Below, in pieces: positions 48,020-60,831 of a stretch of 64,000 nt of DNA. Location: assembly GCA_021442155.1 (NCBI GenBank), contig CM038229.1, positions 90,222,693 to 90,286,692 of the forward strand. The letters run 5' to 3'. The notes under the pieces were generated by a model, which saw nothing but the letters and a program-made list of their open reading frames with translations, had not been told where the DNA came from and did not search any database. This stretch comes from Cymbidium sinense. Taxonomy: Eukaryota; Streptophyta; Magnoliopsida; Asparagales; Orchidaceae. Both the position numbers and the translations under genes were made by a program. Each line of letters opens with the position of its first letter. The stretch's first letter is position 1.

Positions 48020-49110
48020 GTGGGAACAAAGTTCCCCATTGCTATATCTCCACTATGGTTGGTAAACGGGTTTGCGCCCAACGCCTCTCCTCATTCTCGG
48101 ATCAAGGACGCCAAGTCTCCAACACTTCTCTACATAATGCACTGTCCTGTGAGGGTCCGTGTGCCCCTCTTTGGAAGATCGCGTTCAAAGGATGGAGGAT
48201 TCAACGAAATTCTTCGACTCGCGAGAGGACCGAAAACGCTCCAACATGCCCGAAGAGCCAGTGTTCCGACGCCCTCGATAATCCGCATTTTCTTCGAGAA
48301 TGATTACCCGAATGCGGATCAACAAGAGAACCCTGCACCACATCCGATGTCGAACTTCGATACCGCCTACTCACCCCACACGGCTCACCGACGGAAACTC
48401 CACGCCACCTTATACGTGATGAACTACGACGGTGCAGAAGAGTTCCCGAAACAATCAATGATCCATTCTCCTCTTCCAAAACTTCCCCCCGCCGAGATCA
48501 TCTCGCAATACCCGATGACGAGATTCAAGCTTCCCAAAGATGGACCCCACGATGGCACAACCGATCCTGACGAGCATATCGATCACTTTCGAACGATCAT
48601 GCACATTCGGTAAATGACTCGCTTGTGTCGTATTCCCGACTCTCAAAGGACGCTCGCATTCTATTCACCGCTAAGGGTCCGTCCGATCATTTGGAGAGCT
48701 TCGCCGATTTTTTTGTGTAAGCCTCGGCGAACAAGAGAATCATCAGGGATTCATCACATCTCTCCGGAATCCGCCAGAACGATGGAGAGTCCCTCAAAGA
48801 ATACTTCCAGAGGTTCTCCTCTGAAGCCTGACAGATACCAGGAGTAGATCCAGAACTTTTGAGGGGCGTGCTTCTCGGAGGACTCCGGCCAGGATACTTC
48901 TATTCATCATTAATGCGGGAGACAGTCCATTCCTATGCTAACACCAATAGAGGCACAAATCTCCACGAAGCTATCGCTCATCGGCACGCTTTGAACCACC
49001 AAGCAAAGAAGAAGAAGGTTCCCAAAGATGATGTTCAAACATCTCGTAAAAAAAGAAGAGAGGCAAAGAACCTCCCCCAAAACCTCCTCGAATGACCTCG
49101 GATGACTCAC
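48020..49110 (+). pseudogene. Retand-type gag remnant
   Basis: The 197-codon frame ends RFKLPKDGPHDGTTDPDEH and IDHFRTIMHIR at 48613; the gag continues in other frames as ESLKEYFQRFSSEA-type sequence near 48785 and LLRGVLLGGLRPGYFY near 48860. This is the capsid region of Tat-type gag. A Lys-rich stretch (49005-49060) precedes the protease region. Multiple frameshifts. Confidence 0.8.
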
Positions 49111-49439
49111 CGGAGAGGAAATATACGGCTCTCAACACGCCATGAACATCCTACGCTATTCAGAAGAGGATGCCAAGTGGCCGCACCTTTAAAGCCCGGA
49201 ATTGGAAATCAAGAGGCCACTTTCACCGCTGAGGGCGGCACATCAAGAGTGCCACCAATCAAGGAGGAGATTGAAAGACTAATACGCCGTGGGTATCAGG
49301 CCGCTTTTATACAAAACCAACCCGCTTGTCCAAAGAAATGCCGGGGCAACCAGTCGAGGAACCGCCAAGCGGCCGGAGAGATAAAACAATCAGAGGGCCG
49401 TGTTATCTAGCCAAATATTCATTGCCTTCAAGAGCCGTG

Positions 49440-51760
49440 AGTCAAGAAGTCTCGGGTTGACCATTCTATCACCTTTGATGATTTAGATCTAGAGGGCTTC
49501 GATCCCACATCAAGATCCCTTGTCATCAAGTGTGGGTGCGATCCAGCTTCAATATTAAAAGGATATTGATCGACAATGGGAGTTCGGTTGATGTTCTTTT
49601 ACTCCACTTTCCTCGATGGGTATAAAGAGAGAAGCTTCAACCCGCGTCCCAATCGTATGGATTTGATAATCGACCGTATTAGTGGAAGGGACCGCCTTCC
49701 GTAACTCTTGGGAATTTCCGACACGCAACCCACTTGATACAATTTATTGTAGTCAAGTCCGAACCGCGACAATGCAATATTTGGGAGACCTCTCCGATAC
49801 ATCTGCGCTCACCTCAAGATGAAATTTCCGCACCACCGGCATCGTGGTAAGTGGGAATCAACAGATAGACAAGCTATATCAAGCAAGCCCAGCCATTTAC
49901 GCCAATAACCCTCAACATCGAGAACTTCAACCTACAAGATGAGGATGCCTCTGGAAGGGCTTCTCCAGTTGAAGATGTAATTTGTCTTCCTATCTCAGAA
50001 GTTGATCCATCAAAGGTGAAGGTGGGATCGCGTCACCACCGATCGTAAATCAATACGAGATTTTCTCGAAAAATCAAGATATCTTTGCCCGAGCATATGA
50101 TATTCCGGGCATTGACCCGGAAGTCATTACGCACTCCCTCAAAGTTGACTCAACCTACAAGCCGGTGATACAGAAGAAAAGAACCTTCGCTTCTGAACGA
50201 TTGCAGGTCATAGAACAAGAAATCACCAAACTTCTGGAAGTCAAATTCATTCGAGAAGTCTACTACCCCACCGGTTGGCTAACGAGTGTTAGTCAAGAAG
50301 GCCAACGCTCGGAGAATGTGCATCGACTACACGACCTTAATCGCGTGCATTCCCAAAAGATAGCTTCCCCTTCCTGACGACCAACTAGTTGATGCGACAT
50401 CGTGACATCGCGTCGAGCTTCATGGATGCCTATTCGCTACAATCAAATCGTGATGAACAAAACAGATGAGGAAGCAACATCCTTCCAAACGATGGACTAT
50501 ACCGCTATCATGCCATTCGGACTAAAAATGCCGGAGCAACATATCAACGCTTATGAATAAGATCTTCAAGGATCTTATAGGCACAATATGGAGGTGTATG
50601 TTGATGATATGGTGAAGAGCTTGGAAATATCACAAAGATATTTCGACCGCAATGTTGCTTTGACATTCTTCGACACTACAAGATGCACTCAACCCAAGCA
50701 AGTGCATTTTGAGTTTCCTCCGAAATTCTAGGCTTCATGGTCACTCGGGATAGAGGCCAACCCCGAAGATAAAAGCACTCAAGGACATGTCACCTCCAAG
50801 AACGATCAAGGAAGTCCAACGCTTGATGGAAGGATTGCGCTTTATCACGATTCTTGGCCCGCCAGAGATAAGTATCTACCATTCTTCAAAATCTTAAGGG
50901 TGCACGAGGAAATGGATTCGTGATGATGAATGTCGACCGCTTTTGAGCAACTTAGTCATTTAGCTTCCCTCTATTATCAAAGCCTATCCAAGGAGAGAAG
51001 TGCATACATCTATCTTGTTTCTTCTCATGCCATCTGTATAATACGCGAGGAGAATTCAGCAACGACCCATTTATTATTTCAAAGAAATTCTTTCTCGACA
51101 AGGACGCTATCCACTGCAGATAAGACTATCTAGTGCATTCTCACGAAAATTGCGCATTTCATGCCCACACCATCAACGCCTACACTCATCTTCCATTAAG
51201 AACTATTATGCAAAAGCTGATGTCTGGAAGGTTGATGAAGTGGTCGAGCTTGAGAGTTTGACATCCATTTTCTTCCACGCCCCGATATAAAGTCACAAGT
51301 GCTCACCGACTTCGTAGAATATACCATCCCATCACCACCGCAGATCATTCATCACTCCATGACAAATCAATGGACATTGTATGTTGATGGAGCTTCGTAC
51401 TTCCCAAGGGAGCGTGAATTTTGCTTATCTCCCCAAGTAAAATAACTGTAGCACGCTTCGACTAAAGTTCCCGACCACCAATAATGTCGCTGAGTACGAG
51501 GCCCTCGTAGCAGGACTAAGGCTCGCCATTGACTGTGAGGTCCAAAACTTAGCCATCTACACACTCACGGCCTCACAAGTTGAAGGAGACTTCGATGCCA
51601 TCCGCATTGCCAAGACTGCCTTTTGGCAAAGTCACTTCTTGCCGTAATCGAGACCCATCGATAACTCATATTCTAAAGCGAACACGCAGCGTGATGCCCT
51701 CTCCAAGTTAGCCACAACAACGGAGATCTTTTCAAGAAAAATACATAGGACATCCACTTT
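49440..51760 (+). pseudogene. Retand-type protease, RT and RNase H remnants
   Basis: Protease motif ILIDNGSSVDVLL near 49567. RT: EITKLLEVKFIREVYYPTGW (50221 onward), MPFGLK near 50513 and the catalytic VYVDDMV at 50593-50613. RNase H: WTLYVDGAS (51371) and YEALVAGLRLAIDCEV (51499 onward), the archaeal-type domain found in this lineage. The frame changes many times, mostly through short deletions. Confidence 0.82.
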
Positions 51761-51899
51761 CCCGATTCAAGGCCCTTGGGTGATACAATCTGGAGGACCC
51801 AAAAGAATCTTCATGGATCTGATCATGTCCTTTCTTCAAAGCGGCCTTGCCAGTACTCCCACCGATGCTATCCATCTCGGCGAAATCGAACTTCACCAT

Positions 51900-52940
51900 A
51901 ATCGGTGATGAACTCTACGATCCTTCTTAGGCCCTATTTAAAGTGTCTACCACCTTCTGAGGCTAACTATGCAATGCGAGAGGTTCATTCAGAATTTGTG
52001 AACATTTGGGAGGAAAAGCCGCCCCTCAAAATCATGAGGCAAGATTTTACCGCCTACAATGAAGAAGGACGCATTGGAGTTTGTAAAGAAGTGTAACAAG
52101 TGTCGCATATTCCAATCTCACTCATACACCATCAGAACTCACCACAATCCGAGCTCTGGCCCTTTGCTCAATGGGGATCGATAATGGGACCCTTTCCCAT
52201 TGCCACGGCAAAAAATTCATAATCTTGGCCGCTGATTACTTCAATGGCGGAAGCGAACCGGCCAAAATCACCAAACAAATGCCAAGCAATTTGTCGGAAA
52301 AATATTATTTGTCGCTTTGATTCCAAAGAAAAATCATCACCGATAATGGGACGCAGTCATGTGAAAGACATTCACATCTTTCTCGCGAGTCGCATATCCG
52401 GTTAATCCACACTATCCCATCCACGGCAAATGGGATCAAGTCACCAATAGGACAATACTAAAAGGGCTAAAGACACGATTGAACCACACCGGCGGGCAAT
52501 GGGCCGAAGAACTATCCAATGTTCTTTGGGCTTACCGCACTACATCAAGGACTCACCGGAGAAACACCTACAATCTGTTTCGAACTGTTATTCCAGACAT
52601 CGGTCAGCCCTAGAACCCATAACTTTAATGCCGACAAGAACGACGAATTCGATTCCATCCGATCTCTGAGACCCGCGACATGTCAGCACTCCGAATGGCT
52701 TCCTATCAGCAAAGGATTGCTCGAGATTTCAACCGAAGGGTAAAGCCACGACAATATCTGCTGGGGACCTCGCCCCTCGTCTACCACAGAAAAGGCCCAC
52801 AAAGAACAAACTCTCACCGCTTTGGGAAGGCATGTGGTGGTGTCCAAAATCAAGCGACGCTCAAGCTTAAGGATAGTATGAGGAAGACTCTCCCATGTAC
52901 CTGGAATGCTACAAACCTCCAGAAGTACTACCAGTGACGC
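51900..52940 (+). pseudogene. Retand-type integrase remnant
   Basis: KCLPPSEANYAMREVHSEF (about 51940) begins the zinc-binding region. WPFAQWG and IMGPFPIAT (52160-52210) and DNGTQ (about 52342) belong to the catalytic core. The C-terminal end is near 52930 (TWNATNLQKYYQ in one frame). Broken by stops and indels. Confidence 0.78.
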
Positions 52941-53149
52941 ATCAGCTTTTTTATTCTAGTTAATGCGAAAACATTATCATCGTATGTTCAGATTGCGAAT
53001 TAAAACATTTATCGATACTGCTTTGTCATACTTATTGTCCAACCTTGGCATCAAGTTGTTTGGATTTATGTTTCTATCATGTTAAAGTTCTCATACTTAT
53101 TGTGACTTTTTTTGCTTATGCTTGCATTTTAAAACACTCAAGAGATACG

Positions 53150-53790
53150 CAACTATTGTTGTATCTCATTCGTGGTAAGATCGATCCCTGTGGAATTGAC
53201 CGATCTTCCTAGAGTTAACATCGCCGAGTAACGCTCGATAAACAACCTTGGATAAGTTGGCAATCCTCTATAGACCGCACAACTTTCCATAACGTTAACA
53301 TCATCGAGTAAACGCCCATTACACAACCCGTGATAGGTCAAAATCCTCGCCGATTCAATTGAGATCTTTATATAAGTTAACATCGCCGAGTAACGCTCGA
53401 TAAACAACCTTGATAAGTTGGCAATCCTCTATATAATGCCTACAACTTTCCATAACGTTAACATCATCGAAAACGCCCATACACAACCTAGATAGATCGA
53501 GAGGTCCTTAGTGGACTTCCACACCTTTCCATACGGTTAACGCCATCTGCAACACCTCGACAAACAACCTCGATAGGTCAAAATCTCGGATTCAATGAGA
53601 TCTTCCTATAGTTAACATCAAGTAACGCCGATAAACAACCTTGGATAAGTTGGCAACCTCTATAGACCTACAACTTTCTCCATAACAAAGTTAACATCAT
53701 CGAAAACGCCCGATACACAACCTAGATAGATCGAGAGGTTCTCGAGAGAACCTCTATAAATATATTCCGTACAAGTTTGTCATCAAGTAA
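53150..53790 (+). repeat. Minisatellite in the 3' region of the Retand-type element
   Basis: Units of about 70-90 bp carry GTTAACATC, CGAGTAACGC(T/C)CGATA, ACACAACC or AACAACCTTGGATAAG, starting near 53214, 53296, 53378, 53457, 53536, 53602 and 53690. Confidence 0.85.
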
Positions 53791-53999
53791 CACTCTGGTA
53801 ATGATCTTAGAATAGATCGAATTACTCTAAAGGGATTCCCGATGATCTCTTCTACGCGAATCTTTATCATCGAGTACGCTTTGACACACAACTCCGGAAA
53901 TATTCACAAACAATTTTGTGGATTATTAATACTTCGCAACATACAAGTACAATCAACCGTAAATAATATACAACACTAAACGCAACATAAAGGAACTAC

Positions 54000-55480
54000 A
54001 ACTACATACGATGGTCTCATCAAGAGATGATGAAGAACTATCCGAGTCATCCTCGCCGCCGCTAGAAGGGTCGGGAAGCTAGGCTAGAGAAAGGACCTCA
54101 ACACCAGCCTCCTAGCATAGCACGCGTGTCCCCTTCAAGAAACCTCGGATGAAGCCTTCATCAACACACCGCCGCCCAAAGCCTTCACCTCTACATCATA
54201 CACGTGGTCTCGCCTCAACGTGATCCTCAGATGATACTCAAGGTCCGAAGTTCTTGAAGTCCTCCACTACCGTGATCCGCTCCCGCTTCTACCCGAGATA
54301 AGGCGCCTCTTTCTCGAAAGGAAGCAGAACCCTTCTTTGCCTCAAGACTAAACCTTCTCGTAAAAGATCTTCGGATCCTCATGGAGCAACCAACCTCGTT
54401 TCTAGCCTCCACTAATTCATCCCAGTCCGCTTCAACTTCCCGACAAAAAGAAAGAGAAGTCGCTTGAGTCGCCAACTCGGTCCTGCACTCATCAAGTTGA
54501 TTCTCCAACACGGACATCTCTTTTACTTTCTCCACATACCGCTTCTTATATTCACCATGGAGAAACTTGACCTTCACGAACTCTGAATTCTAGTCATTCA
54601 GCACAATGTTCATTTTGAAGTCAAGTTCTTGCTTCTTCAAGATTCAAATAAGAAAAATTACGTTAAACACCGTGAAATGGGAAATAAAAGATGATGAACG
54701 AAGAAGGATTGTTACCGCTTCAAAGATGCGACGACTCACGCAGAATGATTCAACACGCCCTCGTGAATGAAGATCCTTGGGACGACTACTCAAGGGCCCG
54801 ACTTTTCGGTATCGATATCACCATCACCTCTTCGCCTTTTCCTCTTCTCTATTGGAGACGGGTCCTTCACTGGAAGAAGCCGAGGACGCCGGGAGATCTA
54901 GGAAACCTCTTTGTTGGGCTTTCAACGCAATTGCATAAGACCGGGATGAATAGAAGCCCCGCCTCAACAAAGATTCCTCCCGCGACAAATTGCCGATATA
55001 TCAATCTCAAATCAAGATCTTATTCTGAATTTCGCCCGCAGATATCTTCATCACCAACTCAGAGGGAATGGGTAAATCTCGCCTTTCCCATTTCTAAGAC
55101 CCCACCATTCTTCACAAAAAAGAATCGCTTGCCCAATTCTTGGGAGAATCCTTCGTCCGGAGGTCAAGTAGACCGCAGTGATACGACCATGTGCATTGCA
55201 GTAAACTTGCACATCCGGCGAGGTAATCAAGAGTCGCGTCGCACGCCTCCGAAAAGACTATAAGTCCCATCACGATCGCCATTGCTCGCCAAAAAACTGG
55301 AAATGCAAACCTCGTGATGTCGACAAAATGGCGATCATCTCGGGATGGGGAAACCGCAATCCCGCCCAAACTCATCTCGTAAGTGGTGAAATACCCCACG
55401 GAGAGGCTCTATCGACTTCTTCGGACACTTAAGAACCAAATCATTCGGAAAATAATATTTTTCCAAGCACGATCAATGTG
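54000..55480 (-). pseudogene. Antisense ORF in the 3' region of the Retand-type element
   Basis: Minus-strand frames at 55399-55112 (MGYFTTYEMSLGGIAVSPSR, later LLDLRTKDSPKNWASDSF) and 54577-54227 (KEMSVLENQLDECRTELATQ and VEADWDELVEARNEV, a predicted coiled coil) appear to be N- and C-terminal parts of one decayed protein. An antisense ORF in the long 3' region is known for Grande/Retand-type elements. Its function is not established. Stops and frameshifts separate the parts. Confidence 0.55.
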
Positions 55481-55626
55481 TCTCCGTGATCAATGACTCC
55501 CACCTAATCTTCGCCTCCCATTTTAGAAGGTTCTCGTCAGCCTGCTACAAGGGTCTGACGTGTCTCTTTCAAAAGATTCTCACCCATCTACAAACACCGC
55601 AACTGACGATCGAGATGAAAATTATT

Positions 55627-55880
55627 CCAAGAAGAGTGCCCAAACTCACCAGGCTATGCACTCAGCTTGTGGAGATGGGTGGTGAGGTTGATCCAAGAAG
55701 AGTGCCCAAACTCCCACCAGGGGGAGGGCTATGCACCCTGAGATGAGGAGGAAGAGGTTGATCCAAGAAGAGTGCCCAAACTCCCACCGTGGGAGGTTAT
55801 GCACAGCTCTGGGGTGAGGTGGATCCAAAAGAGTGCCCAAACTCCCACCGTGGGAGGGCTATGCACTCTAAGAGGAGAAG
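55627..55880 (+). repeat. Four-copy 60-70 bp tandem repeat
   Basis: AAGAGTGCCCAAACTC followed by CACC, GGGAGGGCTATGCAC and GAGGTGGATCC-type sequence, starting near 55630, 55696, 55766 and 55826. It lies upstream of the antisense ORF, where it could form part of its promoter region. Confidence 0.85.
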
Positions 55881-55919
55881 AGGAGATGAGAAAGGTGTGC
55901 CTTCTCCTTAGCCCTGTTT

Positions 55920-56524
55920 TATAGACTCTGGGGCAAAAGCATAAAAAACCAAAACCGCTCAAAACCGCATTCGTTCGGACTCGCTCGGGCCATGCTGCTG
56001 GCTACAGACTTCCTGGCGCGAATCGCTGATCCACGGTCGCAGACTGCCAGCTCGTCCGAATCAAGTCTGGTCGAACTCATGTCGCGAATCAGCCATGGGT
56101 CGAACTGGCCGGGCCACGTCGCGAAATCACCGGCTCCGGCTTGACCTCGCATGACGCGATCCGGCAGCTGGCTACAATTCGACCCGCTTCCCCGCATTCC
56201 TCACTCATTCGATCATGCGCATTACACCGCTCATAGATGTGGCGCTCAAGGCCATGGCCGCTTATGGTATATATAGGCTACAGGGCTACGCCATGCCACG
56301 GGCGCATGAAGCTGTTTGCACCGGATGGATCCAGAACCTCAAATCTCGACCCATGCATACCTACACGATTCGCTCGCAATGCCTTCCCGAAGTTATAATC
56401 TTGTTCTATGAAGATTTGTTCTCTCAAAATGCGATGATGGACTCTCAAATTTCATTGAAGAATTTGCTATTTTCAAGATTTGACATATATTTTGATGATG
56501 AGATAATGTCACCCAAAAATAAAA
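55920..56524. other. 3' tail of the Retand-type element before the 3' LTR
   Basis: GC-richer sequence to 56400, then AT-rich with a weak A-rich tract (AAAAATAAAA, 56515-56524) at the LTR border in place of a clear polypurine tract. A 138-codon plus-strand frame (56215-56631) runs into the LTR and resembles nothing I know. Confidence 0.5.
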
Positions 56525-57367
56525 CGATACATCCTCGTAAAATTAATCGATCAAGCACGAATCTCAAGGCATTTTCAAATGCTTCGAATCACCGATTTCA
56601 AGAAGTTTACAAAACCACCGCCTCGATTTAACATAAAGAACATCAGCATACCGATCCGAAGCTCAAATCGACTCGATCAAGTTATCGATAAAATGGATCC
56701 CGATTCGCCAAATAATCACCAAAATCGACATATAATCGATCGAGGCTCGTCAAGACGAATCCAACGAATCTAAGATCACCCAATTCGACATCATTAAGGC
56801 ACCCAGATCATCAAAATACACCGATTGAGGGGATCGCACTGGGCCGTCCGATGGGAGTGGTTGGAGTTTTCCACGAATTTACAAGGCCGCCACTCCCAAA
56901 AAATCTATAAATAGAGTCTTCTCACCTTAGAGGACCGAATCTGATTGGAAGACCAGAGCTCGAGAACCACCGACCTTGACGCCGACGCATCTATCACCAC
57001 CGCTACCACGAGTTTAAGATCGAGTCGCCTTAGAGATCGCCTCAGAGACTAGAAAAGACCGCTTGCCGCTTTTTTCTCAAGATCAAGAGGTTGCTCCCGT
57101 AAGATCTGCTCGCTTTTGGGAAACTTCTCCTTGGGTTGAGTTGACCGATATTGTATTTTTCTACACTGAATATTGTTTCCTGTAAACACCTTCTTCTCAA
57201 CTAACGAAGCAAGGACCTCAGATCTTTTGAACACATAGTGAAAGTTCTACGACGGCAAGGCCCCGTGGTTTTCCTTTAACGGTTTTCCAATGATAACCGT
57301 GTTCATATCCCCGCTTGTGTGTTGATAATTTTGACTAAGATCTCGATCGAATAAAATTCTCAAGACG

Positions 57368-57369
<2 letters not shown>
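56525..57369 (+). repeat. 3' LTR of the Retand-type element
   Basis: Starts CGATACATCC (first base changed from T) and ends CTCAAGACGCA. Aligns along its whole length with 47156-48006. Confidence 0.9.

Positions 57370-57371
<2 letters not shown>

Positions 57372-57430
<59 letters not shown>
57372..57430. repeat. (TA)n microsatellite, right half of a split tract
   Basis: TA tract directly after the 3' LTR, followed by CACATTTAAACCTCCTCCC, the complement of the left-arm sequence before 3003. Confidence 0.95.
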
Positions 57431-57433
<3 letters not shown>

Positions 57434-57857
57434 ATTTCTGCACATTTAAACCTCCTCCCATTTTTCTTTCTAAGTCTAAAATTTAGTTTAAATTTCTAAG
57501 CATTTAGTATCCGCATTATCCTTGCTTGGGGCTACATCAAACTATGTTGATTTATCTATCATGTCCCGATGAGAGTGACGGTTGGTGTTTTGAAGCACCT
57601 TGGCCGAATTTCAATCTCATATCGTTCTGTTGAGTATAACGAGACCTTCAATTACCTGCATAAAAGCAAATATATATGCAAATATTCTCCTTCCTTTTTT
57701 TTCTAAGTCCCAGATTTAGTCAAAATTTTGACTGCATTTTGACATAGTGGTGCCACTTCTAACAAATTTTAGGCAAACCTCGATGATGACGTTGTTTTAA
57801 AATATCTGCGATTTTCATCTCGTCATGATGAGCATGACGAGGCTTTCAAATTTGATA

Positions 57858-58210
57858 CAAAGAGTTCAGAACGAGCAATGCTAATTCTTATGATGCTATG
57901 CTACTTCCATGGAAGAAGACTTCTTAGCCATGGAAGTGCATCGATCAAATCTTAATTCAACCATAGATAAAAGGGTTTTAAAAGCTTGAGAGTATCAGGG
58001 ATTTAGATGTGCAATTGACTTTGTGATATCCTTTTCATGAATCGGACAAATTCCCACTAACAATACATGATCCCGAAAATTTAATTGTTTGCTTTAGCAA
58101 AACATGCAAGGAATCAACACTTTGAATGTTTATGGATGGAGGAGCTTCCTTCTGAGCATTTTTTTATCACTATTTAACTCAAGATTTTAAAGCTTTTCTA
58201 CTATGGGCTC
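57858..58210 (-). pseudogene. UTP5/WDR43-like fragment, right copy
   Basis: Inverted counterpart of 2235-2640 and more degraded: for example a 7-base loss after the complement of GAATTAAGA removes part of the RGAAL segment. The Utp12-domain pattern (complement encoding IAHLNPSDTLKLL-like sequence) is still visible around 57975-58020. Confidence 0.65.
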
Positions 58211-58985
58211 ACTCAAATCAAGCTCGACATCCATTCTTGCAATTTACCCATAGTATTGACATGTTCCTCTGGTGGAATAATCGCATCCGCCTTTTCCTCT
58301 CTTTTTTTTTTTGATAACGGGGTGTCCACTCGATCCCACCCACTTTATGTGCGTGACTTGATATGACTAATCGAGGACTAGAAGAACCAACCCCTTCCTG
58401 CATATATATGTAGGTTCTCAACCAAACTAGATCCAGAGAAAAGATCAGCAAGGCAGAACCAAAGTAATCAACATCTAATTTAGGTACTTGGCATGTTCTA
58501 GGTTTACGCCAACAAAGTTGTAATCCCCGATTCCAAGAGCCGTCTGCCCCAACACCCCAAGATCAAAGTCGAATAAGTGGAATGCCTCTAATCGAACTTG
58601 TCTGCGACTCGTGTGGGGCTCTTTGCTAATTGGTCTTGAAGAGAGAGAGAGAGAGAGACGAGCCAAATTCAACGAGAGGGAAGTTGCTCGTTCGACTTGC
58701 CGCAGTGACCCAATGGTCATTTGGTCGATAGGAAGAAGAAGCGTCCACCCATTCGTTCATGGTAGAGACGGACAAACGAGGTGTTTCGTTTGGTTTTTGG
58801 AAGTTCCTACGAGAGGGAGCAGTCGAGCGAGTTGCTTGCAGTTTTTTGGAGAGCGAATGGGAGAATCCAAGGTGGTCAAGAAATGAACGCCTAAATGAGG
58901 GCGTGATGTTATACTTTTGAGGAGCAATTGAGGGTCAATAGACTAATTATGATTACTTGACCACTAACATCAGTCTCCATTTGGT
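58211..58985 (-). other. GC-richer block with (GA)n tract (right arm)
   Basis: Inverted counterpart of 1441-2234. (GA)n at about 58637-58660. The short frames open here are not the same as in the left arm. Confidence 0.4.
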
Positions 58986-59672
58986 GATTGTAATTGGTTT
59001 ATATCGCCGGGCAATTTAAATTTGTTACCGGATGTTGAGTGATCATAGAAATAAAATCTATATATGAAAGTGACTATAATTGAAAAATGATGTTTAAATT
59101 ATCATAGTTAGTGACATTTGAGTAACTATTATTATAATGAAGGTTGGGCTACCACGTTAGTCAATGAATTTCTTAGATATGTAATGGTTTGAGCAATTAC
59201 AAGTGGAAGATGGTGGTTAAGAGACCCTGATTAAGTGAAGATTGTTGGAAGATTGAAATTAGGAGATGACGATGATCGACCATAATTAGCTATTAGAGAA
59301 TGGGTGATTGTAATCAGATAATAAGAGTTACACAATGGTTTGAAGATGATACGATTGATGGTGACAACATTGATAACAATTAAGATTATGATCGATCTAA
59401 ATCTAGTGATGACATTGTTCATGGTCTGGCCAGCTGGATGATGGTTTGGTGTTATTGGGCCGAGTATTCGAGATAGCGTGGTCCAATTGAGATGTCCTAC
59501 TTTAGTGATTGAAAGAGTGGTTCATGATACAAAATGCGACAACAATGAAATGGAGAGAGTGATGATGGTAATGACAACATTAGTCTAATCAGATGCCCTA
59601 CTTTAGATCATGTTTTCTTTTTTTATGTGAAGAATGATACCATTTATAAATTTTGAGAAAGACATACTCAAT
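58986..59672 (-). repeat. Degenerate minisatellite, right-arm copy
   Basis: Complement of the ACCACCATC-rich block (here GATGGTGGT, GATGATGGTTTGG and similar). It ends the inverted repeat near 59672. Confidence 0.7.
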
Positions 59673-60420
59673 AAATACCACTAGAACCCAAAACACCCAT
59701 GATGGCCAAAAAGTGATCCCTTTGATAATATAGTATTTGTTATGTGTTTGAGTGCCTTAATAATGCCATAATAAATAGTAATATTATTCTCAAGTTTATT
59801 TGGTTGAGATATTCCATTTGCCAATATTATATAAAAATTGGATTTCATTTAGTCCTCCAAATTAATGTTTTGCATTTTTTATTATGCATCACAGTTTGAT
59901 CTAGCCCATTTAAACTTAAATAATATCACTTCTAGATCCTCAAATCATTTATTAAAGTTTGTTGAACTTGAAGTTTAGATGATCCTTGATTTGATTTTAA
60001 AAAAAAATTAATTTCAAAATGCATTGAGATTTATGCCTGATTAAGAAATTTTCTTGAAGTACTGATATATCAATGTTTATTTTAGTGTAATTCTAAATCA
60101 AATATTTTTTTTTATCATAAAATAAAATTTATTATATTAAAATATATCAAAATAAAAGCTCTTAAAATAGATGGAGATAGTGTTCATTTGGATTATAACG
60201 TCTTTTAAAGTTAATCTCAAAATATCGTATATGATGCACAAATACCAAAAATTAGCTTTTAATTGGATACCTAATTTCTAAATTTCACTATGCATATAAC
60301 AATATCATCATCAAATTTTAGAAGAAAAAAATTCTGTTAAAAATTTTAATATAAATTATATTATCACGAATTTTTTATTTTGGGGGAAGTTGAGGGCGCA
60401 GCCTAAACTCATAACCTAAA
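59673..60420. other. AT-rich intergenic DNA outside the inverted repeat
   Basis: No gene, repeat or motif of note. Confidence 0.6.
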
Positions 60421-60831
60421 TAAATCACAAATATATAATACATGAATGAAGGAGCAGCAAACCCTCGGTTCGTCCTTCAAAAGCTGAAAATCCACTGCTC
60501 TTGATCTGAAATTTTTTAAAGCCGAATGCCAAAGAACGGCGCTCCCTGTCCGTTTTCACAACCGTTCCCAGAGGCACAACTCCCTCAACCGCCAAAAACC
60601 TCTCCGGCTCACGATCCTCTATACGAAATCCGCAAGCCTCCTTTCCTTCAAGTCGCAAGCCACACACGCAGTCCCCTTGACACCAATCCCTCATAGACAC
60701 TCGCCTCTCCCTAGACTCCTCGCAATCCTCCCTCTCGGCCAAAACTGAGTCTCGATTTTCCTCCCTGCTGCACCGATCCTCCCTCAATCGAAGGCCAAAA
60801 ATCTCACGGCTCGATCCGTCTTGACTCTCCT
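60421..60831. other. GC-richer sequence upstream of the fibrillin pseudogene
   Basis: C-rich plus strand, suggestive of a 5' leader or promoter of the fibrillin-like gene. The 120-codon minus-strand frame here is Arg/Glu-rich low-complexity sequence and I do not regard it as a gene. Confidence 0.35.

Larger units (their letters stand above)
47156..57369 (+). mobile_element. Ty3/Gypsy LTR retrotransposon of the Tat/Retand type, defective
   Basis: A 10.2-kb element with 0.85-kb LTRs (47156-48006 and 56525-57369), a primer-binding segment after the 5' LTR, gag, protease, RT, a dual RNase H region, integrase, then a 3.6-kb tail with minisatellites and an antisense frame. The IDNGSSVDVL protease motif, the YVDDMV RT motif, the WTLYVDGAS RNase H motif and the long 3' region with an antisense ORF are characteristic of the Tat/Retand (Grande-like) group. 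All frames are heavily broken. It sits in a TA microsatellite, so the 5-bp target duplication cannot be recognised with confidence. It is absent from the left arm. Confidence 0.9.

Noticed and set aside
56215..56631. 138-codon frame before the Retand 3' LTR
   Set aside because: It crosses the LTR border, resembles no known protein and is better explained as chance.
47151..57374. ATATA as target duplication of the Retand-type element
   Set aside because: The site is a TA microsatellite, so any short flank will match in part, and the base directly after the 3' LTR (ACAAT) does not repeat the left flank exactly.
60425..60787. 120-codon minus-strand frame upstream of the fibrillin pseudogene
   Set aside because: Arg/Glu-rich low-complexity product in C-rich leader-like DNA. 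No family resemblance.
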